Positions 36,542 through 46,280 are shown, counted from the stretch's first letter. The stretch: DNA of 64,000 nt from Domibacillus sp. DTU_2020_1001157_1_SI_ALB_TIR_016 (GCF_032341995.1 NZ_CP135439.1:1798001-1862000), one strand, 5' to 3'. Notes: generated by a model from the sequence alone, not told the origin. Program-made: numbers and translations.

Positions 36542-37225
36542 ATGTATTGGCATCCTTATTACGGTTTTTATGGCATGATGCCTTATGAAGATGTTCCAGC
36601 TGACGTGATCAGCGCGCAGGGGCAGCCAGACAGATTAGGGCGGCGCTGGATTGTTCAAGAAGGTGCCTGGCGGGCCGTCTGGACGCGGCGTGGAAACAGT
36701 AATGTATTTGATGGGCGCTGGTCTCAGGCGGGCCAGGCTGATATTACAGCAGTACTGACGATTTATACACAGGGTTCCTTTGTTTTTATTTTGCGGCGCA
36801 ACAGCAGTGATGGAAACAACTGTAACTACACGGGAACTTTCGGTGCTGGCGGGCGGACAGCCAGCGGACAATTTATTTGTAACCGCGGCGGCGGCACGTG
36901 GAGTGCAGTGATTGAACGGCAGCCCGATCGGGACCGTCTCGGCCGGAGATGGGATGAGCAGGAAGGCGCCTGGCGCGGGGTATGGACACGGCGCGGAAAC
37001 AGCAACATCTTTGATGCAAGATGGACACAGCCCGGTCAAACGCCTGTTACCGCTGTTTTAACGATTACGCTGCAAGGAAACAACGTCCGCATTCAAAGAC
37101 GAAACAGCAGCGACGGAAACAACTGTGATTACAGAGGTACAATGTCTGCAGACGGCAGAACGGCTTCCGGACAATTCACCTGTGACCGCGGCGGCGGCAG
37201 CTGGAGTGCTACAATTACCCGTTAA
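36542..37225 (+). CDS. Protein of two ~97-residue tandem repeats, unknown
   Basis: 227 residues. After a Tyr/Pro-rich start (MYWHPYYGFYGMMPYED), two nearly identical units follow. Each has DRLGRRW, a QEGAWR.VWTRRGNSN block, TAVLTI, RRNSSDGNNC and ASGQF.C.RGGG.WSA. The Trp, Gly and Cys pattern suggests a beta-sandwich or lectin-like binding domain. No signal peptide is seen. GGAGGAG precedes the ATG and a perfect terminator follows. The duplication is also clear in the DNA, so it is recent. Confidence 0.75.
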   Translation: MYWHPYYGFYGMMPYEDVPADVISAQGQPDRLGRRWIVQEGAWRAVWTRRGNSNVFDGRWSQAGQADITAVLTIYTQGSFVFILRRNSSDGNNCNYTGTFGAGGRTASGQFICNRGGGTWSAVIERQPDRDRLGRRWDEQEGAWRGVWTRRGNSNIFDARWTQPGQTPVTAVLTITLQGNNVRIQRRNSSDGNNCDYRGTMSADGRTASGQFTCDRGGGSWSATITR

Positions 37226-37229
37226 TACA

Positions 37230-37259
37230 AAAAGGCTTCCGGACAACCGGAAGCCTTTT
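37230..37259. terminator. Bidirectional terminator
   Basis: AAAAGGCTTCCGG and CCGGAAGCCTTTT form a perfect stem with a 4-base loop between converging genes. Confidence 0.93.
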
Positions 37260-37261
37260 GA

Positions 37262-39139
37262 TTATTCGCCTGCTTTTTCTGCTAAGTATTCCCATCTTTC
37301 CAGCATGTGGTCAAGCTTTTCTTTGAGTTCTGTTTCTTCGGCCATTAACAGATTTAATTTTTCAAAATCACTGCCCGCAGTCGCCATTTCCTCCGAGATG
37401 GCCGCCAGCCGCTGCTCCGCAGCTTCCATGTCATCCTCAATCGTTTCCCACTCGCGTGTTTCCGAATACGACATTTTCTTTTTTCGTTCCGGGCGCGGCG
37501 GTGCAGCTGCCACTTTTGGCTTCGCTTCTTCAGCAGGTGTCTCCTGCTTTTCCTCAAGAAACTCAGAATAGCTTCCATAGTAAAAATCAACCGTACCCTG
37601 TCCTTTGAAAACAAGCAGCTGGTGACACACTTTATCAAGGAAATAGCGGTCATGGGATACCGTTACAACAACACCCGAAAAGTGTTCCAGATAGTCTTCT
37701 AAAATTGTCAGGGTCTGCGTGTCGAGATCATTCGTCGGTTCGTCTAATAAAAGAACGTTTGGTGCGGACATTAAAATATTTAATAAATAAAGGCGCCGCT
37801 TTTCCCCGCCTGAAAGCTTTCGGATCAATGTGCCATGCGTATGCATAGGGAACAAAAACTTTTCCAGCATCTGTGCGGCCGAAACGAAGCTGCCGTCTTT
37901 AAGCTGAATTGATTCGGCTGTTTCCCGGATGTACTCAATCATCCGCATGCTTTCGTCCATGTCTTCATTTTCCTGCGTATAGTAGCCGATTTTCACGGTC
38001 TGCCCCTGGTCCAGACTGCCGGCATCTACCGTCTCCCGCCCTGCGATAATATTAAGCAGTGTGGATTTCCCGCTGCCGTTGCGTCCGACAATTCCAATCC
38101 GGTCCCCCCGCTTAAACAAAAAGGAAAAATCGGTTAAAATCGCCTGGCTGCCAAAAGATTTTTGAATGTTTTGAAGCTCGAGCACTTTTTTGCCAAGACG
38201 GGCGCCGCCAAGGTCCATTTGAAGGGCTTCGCTGCTGTGCTTCTGTTTCACTTCCGCATCCAGGACTTCAAAGCGCTGAATACGGGCTTTTTGTTTGGTT
38301 GTGCGTGCTTTGGCCCCTTTGCGCATCCAGGCAAGCTCTTTTTTAAACAAGCTTTCTTTTTTCCCCTGCTCAAGCGTCTCGTTTTCTTCCCGAATGGCTT
38401 TTGCTTCGAGGAAGTCTGCATAATTGCCTTTGTACTCATACAACTTTCCGCGCTCAAGCTCCCAAATTTTATCCGCGACCGCATCGAGAAAATACCGGTC
38501 ATGCGTGACAAACAGCACCGCTTTCTGCGATTTCTTCAAGTATTCCTGAAGCCATTTAATACTGTCATAGTCCAAGTGGTTCGTCGGCTCATCCAAAATA
38601 AGCAAATCCGGTGTTTCAATGAGCGTTTTAGCAAGAGCAGCCCGCTTTTTCTGGCCGCCAGACAGTTCAGACAGCTTTTGCCCAAAATTCGGCAGGCCCA
38701 GCTTTGTTAAGATTGTTTTGGCTTCCGCGCTTGTATCCCATGCGCCCAGATCATCCATTCGCTGCTGCTGCTTCATAAGCTCCTGCTGCACCGATTCGTC
38801 TTCGGCATTTTCCTGCAGCCGAAGAAGCGCCCGCTCATACTCTTTAATCGCCGAAAAAACCGGTGATTGGCTGGCATATAAATAATCCATAATGGTCATA
38901 TTCTCATCAAAATCCGGATTTTGAGACAAATATGAAATTGAATAGTCATTCGGATGATCCTTTTTCCCTTCGTCCCAGTCATCCAGGCCGGCAATCACGT
39001 TTAAAAGTGTTGTTTTACCAGTTCCATTGATACCGAGAATACCAATTTTATCTCCTTCTGTGATCGAAAAAGAAATATGCTGAAACAGCTCTTTTTCCCC
39101 TACTGTTTTTGTTACGCCTTCCATTGTAAAAACGTTCAT
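37262..39139 (-). CDS. yfmR: ABC-F family ATPase (YfmR/Uup-like)
   Basis: A cytoplasmic, ribosome-associated ABC-F protein of 625 residues. Domain 1: GINGTGKTTLL, LSGGQKKRAALAKTL, LLILDEPTNHLD. Linker ~240-300 (KELAWMRKGAKARTTKQKAR). Domain 2: GRNGSGKSTLL, LSGGEKRRLYLL, VLLLDEPTNDLD. A C-terminal coiled coil (~545-625) is as in Uup/YfmR. No membrane segments, so it is not a transporter. Start placed at 39139, after GGGGAAAACC. The B. subtilis homologue helps translation through difficult stretches. Confidence 0.9.
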   Translation of the reverse strand: MNVFTMEGVTKTVGEKELFQHISFSITEGDKIGILGINGTGKTTLLNVIAGLDDWDEGKKDHPNDYSISYLSQNPDFDENMTIMDYLYASQSPVFSAIKEYERALLRLQENAEDESVQQELMKQQQRMDDLGAWDTSAEAKTILTKLGLPNFGQKLSELSGGQKKRAALAKTLIETPDLLILDEPTNHLDYDSIKWLQEYLKKSQKAVLFVTHDRYFLDAVADKIWELERGKLYEYKGNYADFLEAKAIREENETLEQGKKESLFKKELAWMRKGAKARTTKQKARIQRFEVLDAEVKQKHSSEALQMDLGGARLGKKVLELQNIQKSFGSQAILTDFSFLFKRGDRIGIVGRNGSGKSTLLNIIAGRETVDAGSLDQGQTVKIGYYTQENEDMDESMRMIEYIRETAESIQLKDGSFVSAAQMLEKFLFPMHTHGTLIRKLSGGEKRRLYLLNILMSAPNVLLLDEPTNDLDTQTLTILEDYLEHFSGVVVTVSHDRYFLDKVCHQLLVFKGQGTVDFYYGSYSEFLEEKQETPAEEAKPKVAAAPPRPERKKKMSYSETREWETIEDDMEAAEQRLAAISEEMATAGSDFEKLNLLMAEETELKEKLDHMLERWEYLAEKAGE

Positions 39140-39213
39140 GGTTTTCCCCTTTTCATGCTGGTCTTTTTTCATTTTACCATTCTTCCCTGTATAATGGACC
39201 CGAGGTGGTTGAA

Positions 39214-39780
39214 TTGGTTAAAACGATTTTGCTCTCCGGCTACAAAAGCCATGAGCTTGGCATATGGGATCAAAAACACCCCGGCATTTCCGTGATCAAA
39301 CTTGCGCTTGAGGGGCGGCTGCGTACGCTTCTTGACGAGGGGCTCCAGTGGGTGATTATCGGCGGACAGCCCGGCGTGGAGCTGTGGGGAGCGGAAGTGG
39401 TTTTTTCCTTGAAAGAAGAGTTTCCGGACTTAAAGCTCGGTGTTCTAACCCCTTTTTTAGAGCAGGAGAAAAATTGGAAGGAAGAACGGCAGGATTACTA
39501 TAACAGCATTATCGAACAGGCCGATTTTGTAGATGCCGTATCTAAAAAGCCGTACATAGGGCCCTGGCAATTCAAAGCGAGAGATGAGTTTTCACTCGAC
39601 AATACGGACGCGCTTCTGCTCGTTTACGATGAAGAAAAAGAAGGGTCGCCCAAGTTTTTAAAAGCAGCAGCGGATAAACGAACGGAACGAGGCGATTATG
39701 CTGTTTTCATGATCACGATGTATGACCTGCAGACAGCAGCGGAAGAGCTGCAGGAGCGGGATCGTACTGACTTTTATTAA
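39214..39780 (+). CDS. ypsA: YpsA-like SLOG-fold protein (DUF1273)
   Basis: 188 residues. Family signatures SGYKSHELGIWDQKHPG, WVIIGGQPGVELWGAEVVF, TPFLEQEKNWKEERQDYY and LLLVYDEEKEGSPKFLKAAA. YpsA is a nucleotide- or ADP-ribose-binding Rossmann-like protein linked to cell division in Firmicutes. The TTG at 39214 has GAGGTG 6 bases upstream. A GTG at 39205 overlaps that site. Confidence 0.9.
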   Translation: MVKTILLSGYKSHELGIWDQKHPGISVIKLALEGRLRTLLDEGLQWVIIGGQPGVELWGAEVVFSLKEEFPDLKLGVLTPFLEQEKNWKEERQDYYNSIIEQADFVDAVSKKPYIGPWQFKARDEFSLDNTDALLLVYDEEKEGSPKFLKAAADKRTERGDYAVFMITMYDLQTAAEELQERDRTDFY

Positions 39781-39798
39781 ATCGGCAGCATGCTTCAT

Positions 39799-39829
39799 AA
39801 AAAAGGAACCTGGTTTAGGTTCCTTTTTT
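39799..39829. terminator. Bidirectional terminator
   Basis: AAAAAAGGAACC and GGTTCCTTTTTT form a perfect stem between ypsA and purT, which converge. Confidence 0.93.
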
Positions 39830-39841
39830 GAATGCATCGTT

Positions 39842-41008
39842 TTATTCGTATTCCACTGTAATATGAGCGGCAGCGGCCTCTGCCTGTTCACGCGCTTGCT
39901 CGACCGTTTCAGCACTGTTTAGCACAACAGCCATGCGGCGGCCTTTTTTTGTTTCTGGCTTTCCAAACACACGCACCTGCGTGTCGGGCGCTGCCAGTGC
40001 TTTTTCAACCCCTTTAATTTCATAAGAAGACTGCTCTTCCCAAGCTTTAATCGTACGACTGGCACCAGGTGAAAGAAGACGGATACCCGGAATTGGAAAA
40101 CCAAGGACAGCCCGGATGTGGATGGCGAATTCAGATAAATCCTGGGTTACCATGGTCACCATTCCTGTATCGTGCGGACGCGGTGATACCTCGCTAAAGT
40201 AAATGCCGTTTTCGGTAATAAACAGCTCCACACCAAATAAGCCGTAACCGCCAAGCGCATCTGTTATTTTTTGAGCAATCGCTTCTGCTTCTGCAATCTG
40301 GCTCTCCGTCATGTTATGCGGCTGCCATGATTCGATATAATCGCCGTCTTCTTGAATATGGCCGATTGGCGCACAGAAGGTTGTACCGGAAACGGAACGG
40401 ACGGTTAACAGTGTAATTTCAGATTCAAACGTAATAAACTCTTCTACAATGACCCGTGTTTTTTTTGCCCGCCCTCCTTCAAGCGCGATATTCCAGGAAG
40501 ACTCTATCTCTTCTTTTGAGCGGCAGACGCTCTGGCCCTTGCCGGATGAACTCATAATTGGCTTGATCACACATGGTGTACCGATCTCCTCTGCCGCTTC
40601 TTGCAACTCTTCAAGCGTATTGGCAAACGCATATTTTGCGGTAGGCAGTTCCAGTGTTTCGCTGGCAAGACGGCGAATTCCTTCGCGGTCCATCGTTAAA
40701 TTGGCCGCTTTGGCTGTTGGCACCACATGATATCCTTCTTCCTCCAGCTCGATCAGTGTCTCAGTTGCAATGGCTTCGATTTCTGGAATAATAAAGTCGG
40801 GTTTTTCCTGTTCAATCAACGCACGCAGCGCTGCCCCGTCCAGCATATTGATTACATGGGAGGAATGAGCGACCTGCATGGCGGGCGCCTGCGCATAACG
40901 GTCTACCGCAATCGTTTTTACGCCAAGCCGCTGTGCTTCAATTACCACTTCTTTACCCAATTCTCCCGATCCGAGCATCATAATCGTTTTTGTTTTTAAT
41001 ACAGTCAT
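39842..41008 (-). CDS. purT: Formate-dependent phosphoribosylglycinamide formyltransferase
   Basis: An ATP-grasp enzyme that formylates GAR with formate and ATP in purine synthesis, an alternative to PurN. 388 residues: [46 protein letters not shown] and [20 protein letters not shown] then [10 protein letters not shown]. The ATG at 41008 is 9 bases after AAGGAG. The frame extends ~26 codons further without a site. Single gene, and no purine-related leader was found upstream. Confidence 0.93.
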   Translation of the reverse strand: MTVLKTKTIMMLGSGELGKEVVIEAQRLGVKTIAVDRYAQAPAMQVAHSSHVINMLDGAALRALIEQEKPDFIIPEIEAIATETLIELEEEGYHVVPTAKAANLTMDREGIRRLASETLELPTAKYAFANTLEELQEAAEEIGTPCVIKPIMSSSGKGQSVCRSKEEIESSWNIALEGGRAKKTRVIVEEFITFESEITLLTVRSVSGTTFCAPIGHIQEDGDYIESWQPHNMTESQIAEAEAIAQKITDALGGYGLFGVELFITENGIYFSEVSPRPHDTGMVTMVTQDLSEFAIHIRAVLGFPIPGIRLLSPGASRTIKAWEEQSSYEIKGVEKALAAPDTQVRVFGKPETKKGRRMAVVLNSAETVEQAREQAEAAAAHITVEYE

Positions 41009-41195
41009 TTTCATTTTCTCCTTAACATCCGCCATTTGTGGCTTTTTCTCTTCTTTTTCTGTTTTCAAATCCATTATAACATGCAAATAACGAACATATT
41101 AATCTGAATGACAATAAATTATTCGCCTGATGGAACGCGTTAACTTTTTGAAAAAGAGGGAAAACAGAAAACAGAATAAGAAAGCGGGTGACGGA

Positions 41196-42116
41196 ATGAT
41201 ACAGAGTGATACAAATACATGCCTGTTATGTGAAAACGAGCAGTCTTTAATACCGATCAAACAGCACTTTATGTGCAGCGAATGCCTGGATGAAGGAAAC
41301 GACTGGCGGCTGGCGCAATGGGAATCATGGTTTCAAAAGCGGGTCAGCCGGTATTTGCATTTATGCCATAAATGCTTAAAAACGGGTGATATCGAAGCGG
41401 CTCATCAAGCTCGGGTAATGGGAAGAAAAATCATGGCTTTGCTTCAATTTTTAAACGTACCTAAAAATCATTCTGTTATAAAAGTGTTAAAAAACATCCA
41501 TTCTTTGCTTAACCCGGTGCGTGAAGCCGATGTGTTTTTAGAGGCATTTAAGAGCCGAAACGATAAGGTTCACCAGCAGCTTTTTAAAAAGGTGCGTAAA
41601 AAACGAAAAAAGCTGCAAAAAAAGCTGCAGCAAAGCCTGCCCCCATTAATCGAAAAAGCGAGCCGCCGGCTGTCAGCTTTTGCTGCAGAGGAACTGCCTT
41701 TTTACGCATTATCGATTGACCCGGAGGCGCAGATTCTTTTGTTTGAAAACCAATTTAACGAAAAAGTGGAGCAATACGAGCAGTCTGTGGATGCTTATGG
41801 GAAACGAGCACCTGAATCCATTAAAGCGCTTCATAAAGTGCGGATTCAATCTAAAGCGCTCCGCTATATGTACGCAGAGCTCGGCGGCCTGATGGGACAG
41901 GACTTTTCAAAAAAAGAAAAACATTATAAAGACATTCAAAGCCAGTTTGGCGAGATTAACGATGTGCAGGACTGGCTGAATAAGCTGGACCGTTATAAAA
42001 ACAAGCTGGATGCATCCGAAGAAGAAATGGCTTCTGTTGAAAAAAGATGGCAAAACCGACTAAAAGTGCTTCTAGAGGAAGTAGAGCTGGCACCTCACAA
42101 AAACCGGACAGGCTGA
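41196..42116 (+). CDS. CHAD domain protein with N-terminal zinc-finger-like motif
   Basis: 306 residues. N-terminus TCLLCENE...FMCSECLDEG has two CxxC pairs, likely a zinc ribbon. The rest is a CHAD domain, a helical bundle with repeated His/Lys/Arg (EAAHQARVMGRKIMALLQFL, IKALHKVRIQSKALRYMYAE) and a Lys-rich middle (KKVRKKRKKLQKKLQQ). CHAD domains bind inorganic polyphosphate. ATG at 41196 chosen. The frame extends to 41130 without a ribosome site. Confidence 0.82.
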   Translation: MIQSDTNTCLLCENEQSLIPIKQHFMCSECLDEGNDWRLAQWESWFQKRVSRYLHLCHKCLKTGDIEAAHQARVMGRKIMALLQFLNVPKNHSVIKVLKNIHSLLNPVREADVFLEAFKSRNDKVHQQLFKKVRKKRKKLQKKLQQSLPPLIEKASRRLSAFAAEELPFYALSIDPEAQILLFENQFNEKVEQYEQSVDAYGKRAPESIKALHKVRIQSKALRYMYAELGGLMGQDFSKKEKHYKDIQSQFGEINDVQDWLNKLDRYKNKLDASEEEMASVEKRWQNRLKVLLEEVELAPHKNRTG

Positions 42117-42130
42117 CTGTCCGGGTTTTG
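42100..42130. terminator. Bidirectional terminator
   Basis: AAAACCGGACAG and CTGTCCGGGTTTT (one bulge) overlap the end of the CHAD gene and face the transporter operon. Confidence 0.85.
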
Positions 42131-42132
42131 GA

Positions 42133-43650
42133 TTATTCTTTCAATAAGCCTTCCTGCTGCAAAAACGCACGTGCCGTTTGTTCTGCAGATTGGTTTTTCA
42201 CATTGACTTCCACATTCATTGTCCGCATTTCTTGATCACTGATCCGGCCGGCCAGCTTGTTCAGCGACTCAACAAGCTCTGGATATTTCTTTGCTGTTTC
42301 TTTTCTTAACAGTGGGGCTCCCTGATAAGGGGGGAAAAGGTTTTGATCATCTTCCAAAACGGTTAGGTTATACACTTGCAGCTCGCTATCTGTTGAATAC
42401 GCATCAATTAAATTGATTTCTCCGTTTTGGAGCGCCTGGTAACGAAGCTTCGGCTCCATGGTCACAACGGACGGAAAATCGATGTCGTATAATTTTTGAA
42501 TACCCAGATAACCATCTTCCCTGTCTGAAAACTCGAGTGTAAAGCCGGCCTTGATCTGGTTTTCGATTTGTTTTAAATCGGAAATAATTTTAATGTTATG
42601 TTGTTCTGCCAATGAAGAAGGGATCGCCAGTGCATACGTATTGTTATACTGCATCGGCTCCAGCATCTCCATATCAAACTGTTTATTCATGCCTTCTTTC
42701 GCCTGCTCATACACTTCGCGTGAATCTGTACTTTCGGCTGTTTCCTTTAAAAACTCGGAAATAGCGGTGCCCGTGAACTCTGGATACAAGTCAATGCTTC
42801 CGGATTTGAGCGCATTAAAGACAAAAGATGTTTTGCCCAGTCCCGGTTTTAATTCGACTGTTAGATCAGTTTCCTGCTCAATTAATAGCTTATACATATT
42901 GATTAAGATTTCAGGTTCCGCCCCGAGCTTTGCCCCAATTACAATTTCTTTGTCCTGGCGTCCAAAAAGCGGGATGAGCATGATGACCAGTGCTGTCGCC
43001 AGGAATAAACCGAGTAAAATCCCCGCTTTTCGAAAAGACAGCCTTTCTAACCGGCGCAGGAGAACATCGAATAAAATAGCAAGCAGCGCAGCCGGTACTG
43101 CACCGAGTACAATAAGAGAAGGATTGTTTCGGTCAATGCCGAGCAGGATGATATCTCCCAGGCCGCCGGCACCAATCAATGCGGCAAGCGTCGCCGTTCC
43201 GATAATCAGCACCATTGCCGTTCGAATCCCCGCCATGATAACCGGCATGGCCAGGGGCAGTTCAACTTTTAAAAGCCGGCGTTTTTGATTCATGCCCATA
43301 CCCCGTGCTGCTTCAATCAAAGATGGGTCTACTTCTTTGATTCCCGTGTATGTATTTCTTAAAATGGGCAGCAGTGCATAAACAACGAGAGCTATAATGG
43401 CCGGCACTTTACCAATTCCAAAAAGAGGAATAAGCAAACCAAGCAGGGCAAGAGAGGGGACGGTCTGCAGTACAGCGGTAACCCCAATAATACTCTCAGC
43501 CACCCGCTGTTTTCTTGTTAAATAAATGCCGAGCGGAATGGCAATCAGTACGGCGATAAAAAGAGCTATAAAAGAAATATGGATATGTTCAAACAGGGCT
43601 GCGAGCAATTCATCGCGCCGCTCTCCAAAAACATCTCTCAGCCGATTCAT
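42133..43650 (-). CDS. Osmoprotectant ABC transporter, permease fused to substrate-binding domain
   Basis: 505 residues in the OpuC/BusA group. Residues ~1-205 are a six-helix permease with the EAA-type loop EAARGMGMNQKRRLLKVELP and LIGAGGLGDIILLGI. Residues ~225-505 are an OpuAC/glycine-betaine-type binding domain (IVIGAKLGAEPEILINMYKL, LYPEFTGTAISEFL, YNNTYALAIPSSLA) held outside the cell. The start overlaps the ATPase gene by 4 bases. Ligand is probably a choline or betaine-type solute, not decidable from sequence. Confidence 0.9.
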   Translation of the reverse strand: MNRLRDVFGERRDELLAALFEHIHISFIALFIAVLIAIPLGIYLTRKQRVAESIIGVTAVLQTVPSLALLGLLIPLFGIGKVPAIIALVVYALLPILRNTYTGIKEVDPSLIEAARGMGMNQKRRLLKVELPLAMPVIMAGIRTAMVLIIGTATLAALIGAGGLGDIILLGIDRNNPSLIVLGAVPAALLAILFDVLLRRLERLSFRKAGILLGLFLATALVIMLIPLFGRQDKEIVIGAKLGAEPEILINMYKLLIEQETDLTVELKPGLGKTSFVFNALKSGSIDLYPEFTGTAISEFLKETAESTDSREVYEQAKEGMNKQFDMEMLEPMQYNNTYALAIPSSLAEQHNIKIISDLKQIENQIKAGFTLEFSDREDGYLGIQKLYDIDFPSVVTMEPKLRYQALQNGEINLIDAYSTDSELQVYNLTVLEDDQNLFPPYQGAPLLRKETAKKYPELVESLNKLAGRISDQEMRTMNVEVNVKNQSAEQTARAFLQQEGLLKE

Positions 43651-44582
43651 GACTGCACCTCACTGCCAAGAAATTGAACGATAGTCCGATGGGTAATCGT
43701 GCCGATTGGCCGGCCGGCTTCGTATACCGTCAGGGCATCAGATTCGGCCAGCAGACGAAGGGCTTTTGAAACCGTTTCGCTGCTTTCAATTCTTGCGCCG
43801 GCTGCTGGTCCGGCTGGAAAAGCGGCTATGATGTCTCGAACCGGCCGGCTTTCGCCACCGCGGTGTAATCCAACAAAGCTTTCCACAAATTCATTGGCCG
43901 GCCGGCTCATAATGTGTTCCGGCGTCCCTGTTTGGACAATACGCCCGTCTTTCATCAAACAAATCCGGTCGCCAAGCTTTACGGCTTCTTTCATATCATG
44001 CGTGACAAATACAATCGTTTTTTGAATGCCGCGCTGAAGAGTGAGAAGGTCATCCTGTAATTTTTCACGGCTGATCGGGTCCAGTGCACTGAACGGTTCA
44101 TCCATTAATACGATTTCAGGATCAGCTGCGAGAGCCCGAACGACACCGATACGCTGCTGCTGCCCGCCTGAAAGCTCAGCTGGTTTCCGGTTCCGGTATA
44201 CAGCGGGTTCAAGCCCGACCATCTGGAGAAGCTCGTCCACACGGCGGCTGATTTTGCCCCGGTCCCATTTACGCATTTCCGGCACGACTGCAATGTTTTC
44301 TGCAATCGTCATATGGGGAAACAGGGCAATCTGCTGAAGGACATAACCGATATTCCAGCGCAGTTCATGAATATTAAACTCACTGATTTTCCGCCCGTCT
44401 ATCCGCAGTGTTCCGCCTGAAATCGGAATCAGCCGGTTGATCATTTTAAGCGTGGTCGTTTTTCCGCATCCACTTGGGCCGATTAAAACAAAAAATTCTC
44501 CTTTTTCGATCGTTAAGTCTAGCTTTCGGACAGCGTAGGTGCCGTCCGGATATTTCTTTTCCACTTGCTCAAATTGAATCAT
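43647..44582 (-). CDS. Osmoprotectant ABC transporter, ATP-binding protein
   Basis: 311 residues, OpuCA/ProV-like: IGPSGCGKTTTLKMINRL (Walker A), AELSGGQQQRIGVVRALAAD (signature), EIVLMDEPFSALDPISREKL (Walker B). The C-terminal ~60 residues look like a single CBS-type repeat (SKALRLLAESDALTVYEAGR), a likely osmosensing part. ATG at 44582 chosen, after GGAGAG. First gene of a two-gene operon. Confidence 0.92.
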   Translation of the reverse strand: MIQFEQVEKKYPDGTYAVRKLDLTIEKGEFFVLIGPSGCGKTTTLKMINRLIPISGGTLRIDGRKISEFNIHELRWNIGYVLQQIALFPHMTIAENIAVVPEMRKWDRGKISRRVDELLQMVGLEPAVYRNRKPAELSGGQQQRIGVVRALAADPEIVLMDEPFSALDPISREKLQDDLLTLQRGIQKTIVFVTHDMKEAVKLGDRICLMKDGRIVQTGTPEHIMSRPANEFVESFVGLHRGGESRPVRDIIAAFPAGPAAGARIESSETVSKALRLLAESDALTVYEAGRPIGTITHRTIVQFLGSEVQS

Positions 44583-44659
44583 ATTCTCACTCTCCATTCC
44601 CCTTCCTTTTACCCATTCCTGTTTTGAGCTATTCCCTGCTTATTAAAATAAAAAGAAAA

Positions 44660-44677
44660 AGCCGCCCGAGGGCGGCT
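44660..44677 (-). terminator. Terminator after the GlcNAc PTS gene
   Basis: AGCCGCCC and GGGCGGCT form a GC-rich stem followed on the minus strand by TTTTTCTTTTT. Confidence 0.85.
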
Positions 44678-44680
44678 TCT

Positions 44681-46123
44681 TTATGATCGCTTATTTCGTA
44701 TACGGGCAACTTCATCCGCTACAAACTGTACATTCGTGCCGACAATGACTTGAATGCTGTTTGGGCCTACAATATGGGTGCCCGGCACACCGGTTGATTT
44801 GATTTTTGCTTCATCTACCGCCTTCATATCTCTGACTTCAACGCGCAGACGGGTCACACAGTTATCAACAGAAACAACATTGGCGTCACCGCCAAGCCCT
44901 TCGTAAATGACAGCAGCCATTTTCTCAAAGCGGCTGCCCGGATTATTATCTTCAGTTTGTGCTGTTTCTTCTTCTCGCCCCGGTGTTTTCAAATTGAACT
45001 TTTGAATTAAAAATCGGAACATCACGTAATAAATCAGGCCAAAGACAAGACCCTGCAAAAGCAGCATATATGGCATATTGGCGAGCGGAAGCCTTGAACT
45101 GAGCACAAAATCAACAAGCCCGGCACTAAATCCGAAGCCTGCGGTCCAGTGGAAAAACGCGGCTGCAGCAAGAGACAGCCCGGTCAATGCCGCATGCACG
45201 ACATATAGTGCCGGTGCTAAAAACATAAATGAAAATTCCAGCGGTTCTGTCACACCGGTGAAAAAGGATGCGAAGCCAGCCGCAAGCAATAGAGACGCAG
45301 CCTGCTTTTTCCGTTTTGTTTTGGCTGTATGGTACATCGCCAGCGCGGCAGCCGGAAGGCCGAACATCATTACCGGGAAAAAGCCCGCCTGGTACATGCC
45401 GGTCACGCCTTTCTCACCCGTTCCTGACCAAAAATTGCCGATGTCATTAATGCCGGCCACATCAAACCAGAAAACAGAGTTTAGCGCATGATGAAGGCCG
45501 GTTGGAATTAGGAGGCGGTTGAAAAAGCCATACAAGCCGGCACCGACAAAATCAAGCTTGCTGATCGCTGTTCCGAATGAGACGAGCGCTGTAAAGATAA
45601 CAGGCCAGACAAAAAACAATATACCGGAGATAACAAGCATCGCTACCGCCGTCATAATCGGGACGAGACGTTTGCCGCTGAAAAAAGCAAGCGCATCATG
45701 AAGCTGCACATGACTAAACCGGTTATACATCATAGAAGCCACAATACCAGACAAAATACCGATAAACTGATTGCCGATTTTGCCAAATGCCGCATTGACG
45801 TTTTCAGGGTCCGTCCCTTGCAGCATGGCCACCGAATCGGTTGACAGGAGTGTGGTGACTACGAGATAAGCAACCAGCCCGCTTAGCGCTGCCGACCCGT
45901 CTTTGTCTTTTGACATGCCAAGGGCAACCCCGACCGCAAACAAAATCGCCATATTATCAATAATGGACGATCCCGCTTTAATTAAGAAAGCGGCGGCCGC
46001 ATTATCTGCTCCCCACCCGGCCGGATCAATCCAGTAGCCGATTCCCATCAAAATCGCGGCAGCCGGAAGTACAGCTACCGGCAGCATTAACGAACGGCCG
46101 ATATTTTGCAGATATTTCATCAT
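44681..46123 (-). CDS. nagP: PTS N-acetylglucosamine-specific transporter, EIICB
   Basis: 480 residues in the membrane. EIIC domain (~1-380) has the His region NRLLIPTGLHHALNSVFW and the TEPLEFSFMFLAPALYVVHA motif. The EIIB domain carries the phosphorylated Cys ~422 in SVDNCVTRLRVEV. There is no EIIA domain, so it must borrow one. It is divergent from nagA across two NagR sites and a cre site, which supports GlcNAc as substrate. Confidence 0.93.
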   Translation of the reverse strand: MMKYLQNIGRSLMLPVAVLPAAAILMGIGYWIDPAGWGADNAAAAFLIKAGSSIIDNMAILFAVGVALGMSKDKDGSAALSGLVAYLVVTTLLSTDSVAMLQGTDPENVNAAFGKIGNQFIGILSGIVASMMYNRFSHVQLHDALAFFSGKRLVPIMTAVAMLVISGILFFVWPVIFTALVSFGTAISKLDFVGAGLYGFFNRLLIPTGLHHALNSVFWFDVAGINDIGNFWSGTGEKGVTGMYQAGFFPVMMFGLPAAALAMYHTAKTKRKKQAASLLLAAGFASFFTGVTEPLEFSFMFLAPALYVVHAALTGLSLAAAAFFHWTAGFGFSAGLVDFVLSSRLPLANMPYMLLLQGLVFGLIYYVMFRFLIQKFNLKTPGREEETAQTEDNNPGSRFEKMAAVIYEGLGGDANVVSVDNCVTRLRVEVRDMKAVDEAKIKSTGVPGTHIVGPNSIQVIVGTNVQFVADEVARIRNKRS

Positions 46124-46153
46124 GAATATCCATCCCCCTTAAAAAGTAAATTA

Positions 46154-46165
46154 GAAAACGGTTTC
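46154..46165. promoter_or_regulatory. Candidate cre site (CcpA)
   Basis: GAAAACGGTTTC is near the catabolite-response consensus with the central CG. It lies ~35 bases upstream of nagP. Confidence 0.6.
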
Positions 46166-46193
46166 GTTAACAGCACTTTATCATGCTTAAAGT

Positions 46194-46211
46194 ATAGTTG
46201 TCTATACCAAT
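46194..46211. promoter_or_regulatory. NagR operator (dre site) 1
   Basis: ATAGTTGTCTATACCAAT, the reverse of the dre-type box ATTGGTATAGACA. It is on the nagP side of the divergent promoter region. Confidence 0.85.
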
Positions 46212-46262
46212 AAATGAAATTTCAAAAGTATAACCCCGTAAATTTTGAGACTACATCTGCCA

Positions 46263-46280
46263 ATTGGTATAGACAACTAG
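46263..46280. promoter_or_regulatory. NagR operator (dre site) 2
   Basis: ATTGGTATAGACAACTAG, inverted relative to site 1 and 52 bases away. It is on the nagA side. The two sites share 16 identical positions. Confidence 0.85.

Noticed and set aside
38162..38710. 182-codon plus-strand frame inside the ABC-F gene
   Set aside because: Antisense to conserved Walker and linker regions; no start site.
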